From positions 37,763,375 to 37,827,374 of the forward strand of contig CAIIXF020000005.1 of NCBI GenBank assembly GCA_903813345.2: a stretch of 64,000 bases of DNA. The letters are read 5' to 3'. The stretch comes from Owenia fusiformis (taxonomy: Eukaryota > Annelida > Polychaeta > Sabellida > Oweniidae). The notes under the pieces are model-generated. The model saw only the letters and a list, made by a program, of their open reading frames with translations, did not search any database and had not been told where the DNA came from. The translations under genes were made by a program, and so were the position numbers. Shown in pieces: positions 12,501 to 24,500 of the stretch (positions are counted from its first letter, which is position 1; every line of letters begins with the position of its first letter).

Positions 12501-15500
12501 TCCCTTATGCAGGAAACCCTAATAGAATGAAAAATACAGAGAAACTCCATCCAGCTCACAAAGTCATTTTTTGCACAATTCTCACACCTTCCACCCCGAG
12601 TAATATGTGTACCAAACAGATCATTCCAAGGAAAAAATATAAGGCCGATAACCTCACTCTAAACCCTTACCAGGAAGAATTAGTTTTGCTCAGGCATCTT
12701 TCGCATCTGATCTTCAGTTGTGGGTGATGCATCGGTGTGCTCTCCAAAATACGAAAGACCAGTATAGGAAAATGGTGGAGCTGTCAAATTAATAGATTTC
12801 CTTAATGAACAAGGTCAATCTCCGCATGTTGAACTTTATGAACTTGCCCCTAAATGCAAAACACATACATAAGCTTCGTTTAATATCCTAGCCTAATTCT
12901 GTGATAATGTATTTTTTTCTTCAGCTGTTGGTGACTATGAAGATCTCAAAAGACGATACGAAAAGTTAGAGGAACAGGTAATGTACATTAGAAATCCTTT
13001 TTAGTATTCTGAGCATCAGACGATAATTAACACACAATATCTGCTTGCAATGTTAGATCTTGGAATTAAAAAAACTGGAACCAATCTTAGAAACAAAATT
13101 GCATTGGTTCCAATACAGAAATTCAAATCAATCTGGCACTTATGGCAATAGAAATTCAATCTGGTAACTGTTGCCATAGGAACTGATTCAGAATTATTTA
13201 ATCAAATACTGGTTACTATAGTAACAGTCAAAATGTCACTAGTTGCCAAATAAACCATTCCCAGAATGCAATCTGATGTTGTTGTCATGGAAACAAGCTG
13301 TTTATTCCTTTTTATATTGTTAGCCATTAATTCTAAACTCGTTGCTATAAAATATTGCGTTAAGTAAATTTGCCCCCATTGGCCATAGAAACCATTTTCA
13401 GATGGAACCCAGTTGTTCTAATCCTGGAGAGATCACTGACTATATTGAAGAATTTTTGGGTTTTAATCAGGTATATTGTATGTTTTTAGTGTACTGTAGT
13501 TGTATTGTATTCCTGTGTTTGTTTACAGAAAGAAGAGCTGATCAAGAGGTTGAATGAAGCGGAGGAACTAGTGGGAAAATCAAAAAATGGTACTGTACTG
13601 ACATTTTATTTTTTATATCAGCCACAATATACAACACTTGTAATTAGCTTTTATTTTGTTATAGAATGCAACCTTTTCCTTCTTAATAACAAAATTTCAA
13701 TATTGTATAATAGTATTTGAGCATGTCTACATATACCCCTATTGTATTAAAGTATTGGAGCATGTCTATGTATAGCCCTGTTGTATTATAGTATTGGAGC
13801 ATGTTTATGTATAGCCCTGTTGTATTATAGTATTGGAGCATGTTTATGTATAGCCCTATTGTATTATAGTATTGGATCATGTTTATGTATAGCCCTATTG
13901 TATTATAGTATTGGATCATGTTCATATAAAGCGCTGTTGAATTGAATTATAGTATTGGAGCATGTTTATATATAGCCCTATTGTATTATAGTATTGGAGC
14001 ATGTTTATATAAAGCTCTGTTGAATATATTATAGTATTGGAGCATGTTTATGTATAGCCCTGTTGTATTATAGTATTGGAGCATGTTTATGTATAGCCCT
14101 ATTGTATTATAGTATTGGATCATGTTCATATAAAGCGCTGTTGAATTGAATTATAGTATTGGAGCATGTTTATATATAGCCCTATTGTATTATAGTATTG
14201 GAGCATGTTTATATAAAGCTCTGTTGAATATATTATAGTATTGGAGCATGTTTATATATAGCCCTATTGTATTATAGTATTGGAGCATGTTTATTTATAG
14301 CCCTATTGTATTATAGTATTGGAGCATGTTCATATATAGCCCTATTGTATTATAGTATTGGAGCATGCATATGCAGAGTATAGTGAATTGGACTCTGAAC
14401 GGGAATTGGCTGCTGAATGTTCAAAACAAGCAGAAAACTATGCAAAACAGGTAAAAGTCATTAAAATGTTTACACTGACTCAATACATTATGAAATATAA
14501 AATATATAAAGGTTATTTAATGGGAGGTTTTTGATACTGGGTATATCTGAAGGAAATACAATATATCTAATCGAGCGACTGTAGGGGCAGAGGGTTGATA
14601 TCTGAGAACAAGACCCATAGAAAACACCATATAGGCACTACATGTACTTCATAAAAAATAGTGCATTTAAACCATGATTTGCCAGCAATAATATACAACT
14701 TCAGAAATCTTGAAATAGTTTTTAGTGTGGGTTGCCATGACCTTAAAATCCCTGGCCATGAGAGAACTGCAGTGAAACCCATCTTTTGAAACACCAATTT
14801 GGACCTTCTTAAACTCAGAATATTCTTTATTTATAATTAAGACCATCTTGTTCATCTTCAGCTCCATTAACAACACAAATATACATCTAATATTATCACT
14901 TTTGGATTCAAATTGTATTGTATTATTCTAATTAAATGGATTAACAATTTTTTTCAATTGCTTGTCAAATAATTTTTATGTTTTAAGCTTTCTTTTCAAA
15001 TTGCTCCTCCAACGGTTAAAGTAGATAGTAACTAAGATGATATATCATGTAGCAGTGTACAGATATTGTAACAGTAGGAATATGAGAATGGTTAATTCTA
15101 AACACATGCACTGTTATTGTGTAAACAACACTTAAAATCTAATCACTGTACTACAGCCAGAGCACGTACATTTACATTCTAATCCTATCATGGTTTTATT
15201 TGTCATCAGTCCTTGGAACCTGAGATAAAAGGATAAAGTGAATGTCATTGTTATGATATGCAAGTGACTGAATGTTTACTTTTGATGGTGACATATTGTT
15301 ATGGTCTCTAAGTTTTTGTGGACAGCATTCAGTGGTTGGTGTTTGGTGGTTGGCATTTGGTGATTGATGTTTGGTGTTTGATGTCTGTAACAAATGGCAG
15401 GTTGTGACATTTTGCATGTTAATGCCTTGTCTGCTAGATGTTCTGATATAGATGATGTACAAAAGTCTTTCACAATTCTTTTTACCTCACCATTTAGGTC

Positions 15501-18500
15501 AGATCTGAGTAATATCCCCTTGATTTCTTCCAGATTTGCAGGCCTTGCTAAATTGAATTAATCAGCTTTTCACTTTTCAAATAAATTATGGGGGATAGTT
15601 TTTGCCTTGAATGTGAGAATTATATGTGTAATTTCTTTGACATTATTTTGCATTTTGAGCTTTCTTGGGACTGACTGTGCTTTTTTATACTATGTACAGC
15701 TTAACCTGTGTGTGTGTGTACACTTTTTGACATTTTTCGCCGCAACCTTTTAAGCATGCCTCAATATGGACACTTCAAGCTGTTCACAGGTTTTACTGTA
15801 TGTGTACAAATACATTGGATGACCAATTTATGGTATTTTTATTGTGTCTATGTACTACATGTAGATACCTTGTATTATTAGTTGTAAACTTGTTGGTTAG
15901 TCACTCGGTTTTAATGAATTCCTTATCATATTATGTTGTTTAGCCTCAAAGATCCTTTAGAATTTTCATGCACTCCACAATTGTCACTTTAAATAGAAAT
16001 TGCATGCCTTCATTTTACTTTGTTCATCTCTGTTCATACATGTATGTAGTAAATATATAATCAGAGAAACAAGTAAACAAAACAGAGATACTGTAATCAT
16101 AGTAATGAAAGTTAACCTTTCCAGAGTTGTAAACTCTTACTGAACCACAGCTAGTCTAGGTGCAGTTAACCAGCTAAATAAGAATCCAAGAAATATACAA
16201 AATAGATTGATTTTAAAACTTAAAAATATTATATTGTATGATATGATATGAACCATGTCAAACCATTTCAAGAGGCTTTTCAAGTAATTTAACTTTTCAT
16301 TGACGCTACAGCATTATGTATATAAACGTGTTTGCGTCAATTCAGATAAATTAATGTTTGATTGGTTTTGATAAAATTCCATCGTAATGAGAGATTGTTG
16401 ATCATTCTGCAACAATGTTCTGGAATTCAATTGTAAATTAAACAAGATCACATTCAAATCAAGATTTAAATGACTGAACAGCAAGTTTTGAATACCTTAG
16501 TATTAAAATCAGAGTCTTAAAAGGTGTCAGACATGGATTAAGTATTAATGATGTCTTTCATGAAAAGATGGCGCAGTATGAGTGATATGAGAGAAAAGCC
16601 ACAGCATTTAAAAGTAAACCACAAACAGGTGGGTTTGCTTCATTCTGAAAACATAATATGCGTAAGATCAAATTATATGTTGATGTTTATTACATGCAAA
16701 TAATAAGTGACTGATGTCAAACGTCATTATGTGTTCAGGGATGTCAATAAAGAGCTTTCGATATAACGTATTTGGAATATGTATACGCAAACCTGAACTT
16801 GTACAAGTCAGGTATAGCACTGGGGAGGTACTCTGGATATGAAGATCGGGTGCTTTCCTCCTTCAAATCACATCAAAATATTCGGCAAGTATGTACTTCG
16901 TACTTCGTCATTTAAAAAGTTGCAGTATAAGTTTGGCTGAAAACTTATATCGAAAGCCTTCTATTGTGTAAAAGCTGCCATTAGATATCACTGTGAGAAA
17001 CCTTGTATTAAACATGTCTGTCTTGTAAAAAAATAACTTTGTTGTCAAAGAAGTCGAGGTCCATGGAATATCTGAAAATAATGTCATAATTCTATTTGAG
17101 CATTATATGTCAAAAATGCAATTTGTATTTCCAGGTTGTGAAGGAAAACAAGTCCCTAAACAAACAGAACAAGTACTTGAAAAGACAAAGTCAGGCCATT
17201 TTAATGAAATATGGAGCTGTTGACATTCCATTAGATGATCCCATTGATCAGGAGAAAGATGAAGCAGAAAAAGAAGACTTTTTGGAAGATTTAAGGGCTC
17301 GCAACGAAGGTATGTTCTTAAACATAGTTATAGATGGCGCAGACAAGGAGCGTTAGGAGGAAGGTGAGGCAACTGGCTCTACAAAACTTTAGAAAAAAAT
17401 ATTCACTTAGACAGTTGACTGTTTTGAAACAGTTGTTCTCTCTGCCTTAATTTATCTTGCAATATTTGAAGATATTGGCTATGCCATTTTAGGCTATGAT
17501 TTTATTTTATGCACATGTACTGTATGCAACATGAGGATAATGTAAAAATTATTAGAAAAGTGTAAAATAGTTCTCTGTTATCAAAGAGAGACTGATGACA
17601 CAGGTACATCTCTAATTACAAGGCTATCATTAAATTATGTATAATTCATTCAATAATAATGATAAAGATCATTATTGCTTCAAGGGTTCTTCACTTCCAT
17701 CTGCAGAGAACATGTAAATCTATAAAAAAATCATAAGGACAGATTTTCTTTTTAATTTCAGCTCTTGAAAAAGAAAATGCAGAAAGTAAAAGACAAATTC
17801 GGGAACTAACTGAACAGGTGAAAGCCCAAATTGATAACGCTGCAGTACTAACTGCCAAACATGAGCGAGAAAGAGCAGCCTTACTGAAGACCCAGAAAAC
17901 AGTGGCAGCGCAATCAAAAAGCCTTAAACAATTTCAGAGAGTGTCAATGATGGCATATAGCGAGTTCAACGACCTCAGGGAGAAATATGAAACAGAACAG
18001 ACGTGTAGAGAGGAAGCTGAGAGGTTTGCCTCTAAGGTATGATATATTTTAGGAAAAATATTCAATAACATTTTTATTCAATATTCTATTTGATTGGCTT
18101 ATAAATTTTGAATCCAATATGATTTTGTCATTACACAATCATTGCTCTAATGTCTGTTGATCATGATTGAGAGTTTATAGAACAAGGTATAATACCAAAT
18201 GTATACAACTCTACAAAGTATGTTTTTCCAAAATTGTTGGATATTTATAACATAATTATCTTTATATTATTTTATCCAAACCAAGATGACAGCCTGTATA
18301 AGACACAACAGAAAGCAATGTTTTGATAGAAGTGTAGATTCTTTTAAATATTCATTCAAATGTTTAAATACAATAAAACCTGTCTAATGTGAACACCTGG
18401 CACTGGAACCAGCCAAAGGTGTTCAGAATAGCAGGTGTTCAACAAGGTTTCTAAGGGACTAAATGGGGGATTACAAAATTGTTACGGAGAGAACGAAAAT

Positions 18501-21500
18501 GTTCATATTGAAAGGAGTTCAGATTATATAGGTGCTCAAATATATACAGGTTTCACTGGAATGTATTTTAGATGTTCTCCCAAAAGAATGCTATGGCCAG
18601 AGAGAGCCAGATTGTGCTCAATTCAGTGGCTTCGGACAAACGACTCATGGACGCCCTTAATGACATAGATAAACTTACACAAGATCTAGAGAAGGAAAAG
18701 AAAGAAAAGGAGATCAAAGTATGTACATATGATAATAACATCATCTTTTACATATAAATTTACTCTCAAACAGGACATAAGTTTAGTCCAGATGTTCTTA
18801 GCCACTAAGTTTTGATATGGTCTAGCTGATTATTCCAGTGTGCACACAAATACGAATGTAGGGGTCATCAGACCTACAGGTGTTACTGAGAGATATAATT
18901 TTGACACTCAACCTGTGGAAGGGTCAATACTGTACATATTATTGTAGATACAACAACTGAGAGAGCTGCTTGATTCAAATGAATCAGAGAAGAATGTGAG
19001 CAGACTTGAGGAGCAAGTAACTTGGTTCACAGAACAACAAGAGTTGCTACAGAAACAACTTATGGAGACAGAGAGAAAAGCAAGTGCCATGGAAGAAGAA
19101 AGTATGTCAAAGCTAAACTACATAAGCGATCAGATTTTAAGCAATCAAAAGGGACTGAATTTTCTGAATAATCAAAGGGGACTGGATTCTCTAATAATAG
19201 TGAGATTAGATTTTCTTAATCATAAACAGGAACTTTTTCTAAAAGATAAAAAGGATTAGATTATTTGAGGGAGCAAAAGGGACTCAGTTTTCTATGTACA
19301 TGTAATCAAAGAGAACCAAATCAGGAGATCAAGGGCATAGAGATGTTCTGGGGGATCATAGTGGACTAGATTGTCTTTAGAATTTACCTCAACCACAAAT
19401 TTTGAGAGGAGTTACTCTAAAATCACTACATATTATATACTTTAAGTTAATACTCTAGTTTAAAAGTAGCAGGTCAATGACTGTATATGAATATGATTTC
19501 TTAAATACAATTGTTTATATCTTTAGATCGGAAACTGATCAGTAAGATGACCAAGATGGAAGAGGATCGCCTGAAACCTCCTGTAGCACCACCCCCTCCC
19601 CCTATCCCTGCCCCAACGCTATTCACGTAAGGCCACCACCTGATTAATTTTAGACAGCACATATAAACTGTCATGAACTGAATATCCAGTTCTTTATAAT
19701 ACTGTGATTTGGTAAATATTGGGCCTGCTTTATTTTAGCAAAGCTTGGTAATTTGAAAAATTCAACAATTTACAGCTTTGCCAATCTAAATTCCTGTTCC
19801 ATGTACTCTACACACATAGTTTTGGTGTTTCATCGAAGTTATTGTATATAATCATGTCTTTGTAAATTAGCCAAGAAAAACACAGCAATACAGTAAAACC
19901 TGTTTTGATGGAACTTTTTTACCTCAATATAGTGTTTCACTTTGGAGGTATTCCACATACAATAGAGAGGTTCATTTTCTATTAAGGTCAGAATCAGGAA
20001 TTTGGTTCCTTCCTTCTTCCATACATTTTTATTTTTTGTACTTAAAATGTTGTTCAGCTTACCCTATAATACCAGTAAGGCGAGTGGCAAGCTATTATGT
20101 ATGTAAATATTTATATGATGAAATAAATTGTTTATCTATAAAAAAGAATTTGATTCATATAGTCTCCTTATCAGGCATATAAGTTTAACAACTTAACAAT
20201 TTATTTATTCATACTGATGTGCTTCTATCAGGGTCTATGCCTTAGCCTTTGCCTGGGTCACTTCGCTTGGCTTCATGTCATAAATGCCAATTTGGGTTGT
20301 AGCCTTTGGTCTAGGCATTCATATGACCTTCACCTCTGCCCTATCCAAATATGGTTTGAGTGACAAATGGTTGTCATGGATATGATTGTGACAAACATCA
20401 CTGCATCAATTACATGTATTCAATTTACATTTTTGTATAATTTAGGCCACTACGAAAAATGATGCAGAACAAGAAGAAAAAAATCTTAGAAGGAAACCAA
20501 GGTATGTCTTTGTTGGCATGTTTAGTGGTCTAAATCAAATACAGTAGAACCTATCTATTCTGAATGCCACTTTGGCTGGCTAAAAGACAGGTTAAAGTGT
20601 TCTGATTTGCAGATGTTCACATCTCAATTGCTTTTTAACAATGAATGCATGTCTATAGATGCTAGATTAAAAAATGATTATCCAAAGTGGGTTACTATCA
20701 AAGATCTGTACAAAATTGCATGCAGTTTTCAAGTAGTTCAAGACTTTTTCGAATTCGTGTTTATTCTCCAGTGCAGGGGACACATCATTACTTAATGTTC
20801 TCTTAGAAGAAGGGGTAAAACACCAGGTAAAGATGTACATACATCACTGGCGGATCTTGGGTCAGGGCCCAGAAAAAAAATTCGGCCTAAAAAAATTTTT
20901 GGCCCCAAAAAGTAGGCCTTTTTGGGCCCACTTTTGAGTTTTTTTATGAAAGCGCGGAAATATTTATCTCCGACCTGAAATTTGGGCCCCCCTTGTTGGT
21001 TCCTAGATCCGCCCCTGTACATGTAGTATCAAAGGTGCTATGATATTTCATACTGTCTGTATTGTTACATGCTAGCCAATCTTACTCAGAAGATGGATTG
21101 ATAATGACATATCTGTTGTTTCAGTGCCTGTTACCCCTCAGATGAATGATGTACTGAAAGACATGATGAAAAGGATCAAAGATGGAGAGGCATTGCTAAA
21201 GACAAGGAAAGAACCAGCACAAAGAAGGGTGAGATTTTTCAACATTTTCTTAGAGAAAGATTTTAAGTAGTTTAACCAGAATTGATTGAAAATTCATAAA
21301 TGCTTATTTTTGAAAGCTGGTTCCCCATGAGTGTAGGGGCTTCAATGTCATTTAGCACCCTTGTAAGGTTACATGGCATGTGATTCACCATCGGACATGG
21401 TGTTTATTTGGACCCAGTTGTTTCCTAACATGATATATGACATTCCTAATCCTACTGTGCATTATGATGTTAGGCAAATAATAATTTTAGAAAAATAACC

Positions 21501-24500
21501 ATTTTAGGGTGAAGGCAAATTGGTGAGAGAGTTTTCAATTACATTTATGTGATTGTTTCGGCTTGTCCTGGCCACATGTTATGTTTAAATCTTTTGCTTA
21601 TAGCAAAATTATTACCAACTTTCTTCTTACAAACTTTTACACTTGTGGCTTACAATGCTGTTCTGCAAAGCTGAAACATGTGTATGTTATATTTATATGT
21701 TTCTATAATAAAATAATATAAAAATTTATACTAATACATGAACTTCAATATGGTGCACAACACCAAAGATCTCCTAGTCCATCATATGCATTACCTGATG
21801 ATCTGTTGCATTGTGTTGTCAACTGATGATTTATAATTAGATATAGTTTGTTATGATTATGTTTTGATTTTATAACCTTTAGTTTTGTACTCTGCCAAGC
21901 TTGTCCATTATTCTAATCTAACTATTGATTTTTTCATGTATATCTCCAGTCCTATTGAACAGCAGGACATATCTGATTTTGCAACCCTGCAGCTACATGT
22001 AAAAAACAACACTAGGCAACTATCGTTCCTAAATCCCCTATTAGCTCTCACTAACTGTCACCACTGTAAAAGACTATTCAATATTTGGGGAACTCACCAT
22101 TTTCAGAAAAAATGTTGAAGCAACATATCAAAAGGATTCAACTGTGGAAGGGCATACATATTTTAGCAAACAATATATTCTCAGGTCCTTAGCAAACATT
22201 TGCCGAGGGAGTTTCACTTTTCAATAAATTTCAGGGGGTTCACATTTGATAACTTTGGCACACAAAATCACTTGGAAAGTGCTTAGAACATGTAGAATGG
22301 TGAAAAACGACAATGATTTTGAAAGTATTTGTGACCAGTTGGTGTTTCTCGAACACCTTGGCTACAGGACTGATTCTGATTGCAGATCTGCAGGACTGGT
22401 CAAGGGCCAGTCCACAAGGTCTACAGTACTTAGTGTCCTTGCCCAAATGATAGCAATTATATTCAACTTGTTTTAACCTACATTTGAACCTTAGCTGCAC
22501 TACCCTACATGTACAGTACATGTATGTGCTTGAGAGTTTGTACTACATGTACATGTTCAGTGTCTCCGATCCAATTTGTTTATTATCCCATCGAACGAAG
22601 TTCGGAGGGATATAGGGAACGCCTCCGTCCGTCCGTCCGTCCGTCCGTCCGGGCAATAACTCAAATACCGTTGGCCCGATTTTGTTCATATTTTGTACAT
22701 ATATACTCTATGGGGGTAGAAGTTCTGCTCGAAAGCCGATTTTCAAAATGGCCGCTCATTTCAAAATGGCGGCCATTTTAGTGCCGAATTTACAGTAATT
22801 TAGGTGCAATATGTAAAACTGTAATAGCAATATGTTTTAGATGTAAAAAAATTATATAGGACATTAATAAAGCTAGAAATGTAGATATTAAAGAAGCACA
22901 TGGCAGCCATCTTGAAAAATGGCGGCCTTTACTCGTTATTTTACGATTTTTGCTTTAACTCGAAAAGTAGTGGAGCGATTTTGTTCATATTTGGTATGTG
23001 AATACTATAAACATTGCACACTGTCTAAAGACACTTTTGTTAGAAGGTGGCCATTTTAAAAATGGCCGCCATTTAAACCTATTTTACTATAACTCGAAAA
23101 GTAGTGAAGCAGTTTTGTTCATATTTGGTATGTGAATACTATGAGGATGGCACACTGTCTAATGACACTTTTGGTAGAAGGCGGCCATTTTGAAAAATGG
23201 CCGCCATTTTAACGTATTTTACTATACCTCGAAAAGTAGTGGAGCGATTTTGTTCATATTTGGTATGTGAATACTTAAAGCATGACACACTATCCTATGA
23301 CACTTTTAGTAGAAGGTGGCCATTTTGAAAAAAAATTTGAAAAATGGCCGCCATTTTAATGTATTTTATTATAATTCGAAAAGTAGTGAAGCGATTTTGT
23401 TCATATTTGGTATGTGAATACTGTAAGCATGGCACACTGTCTAATGACACTTTTGGTAGAAGGCGGCCATTTTTCGTATTTTACTTTAACTCAAAAAGTA
23501 GTGGAGCTATTTTGTTCATATTTGGTATGTGAATACTATAAGTATGGCAAATGGTCTAATGACACTTTTGGTAAAAGGCGGCCATTTTGAAAAATGCCTG
23601 CCATTTTTGCTATATACTTTGTTTGTAAAAATGCCATCCATGGCTGTTCGATGGGATTCGCTACGCTTTGGCGTTGCCGTTGTTCTGGTTTATATTTTAT
23701 ATTTATATCATGATATCAGTTCTTATCTGAATTGGAGAAACACATGGAGTGGTATTTAGAATCATCTTAGAAAAACTTGAACACAACATGTAATGGAAGA
23801 TATTATACAAAGTACATAGTGATAATGCCTTTTCATTTGTTCCATTTTAGCCATCAGAGCCTATCATTGGAATGAGCAGCAAAGCCTTTGATGAGATGGG
23901 AAACATGCTGGTAAGATATCATTTAAAAAGCAAGAAACTGTTTTAGTTTTAGATCATGTCACCACCAGAAGGGGTGACATGTTGTTATAGTCTCCAATTT
24001 TTTGTGGACAGTGTTTCGCATACATCAGTTGGTGTTTGATGGTGAACGTATGTAACATATGGCAAATGGTGCAATTTTGCATGTTAATGCCTTGCTATTC
24101 TTTGAACTACAATATTGACATAAATGTCTTGAAGTTCATAGAATGCACAAGAGCACAGTAGCATGGTCACTTATTGCCCATATCTTTGAGCTAGTCTAAT
24201 GCCTTAATCACATTTGCTCCGATTTTCACCATGGCACCCGGCCGATTGAGTAGTTTGTTCAAAATTGAATACAATATTGAACAAAACACTCAATTGGGTG
24301 GGCGCCGGCCGATAAATTGGAGCAAATGTGACCCATCTATAACTTGTCAATGATATTTGAATTGTTCTTTGGACCAGCTCTAGTTTTGTTTCCTTTTTCA
24401 CATTTAGATAAAACCCTAATTATAATACACTATAATGCGTGTAAATTGAACAGTAAAATGAAATTGGTGCAGGCATGAGAATCCATATACTAGTATACAT

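Noticed and set aside
13683-13925. Minus-strand frame with 13-residue repeats (MIQYYNTIGLYIN)
   Set aside because: Simply the translation of the 39-bp minisatellite in shootin intron 3.
13706-14370. CRISPR-like appearance of regularly spaced repeats
   Set aside because: Units are contiguous 39-bp copies without unique spacers, inside an animal intron.
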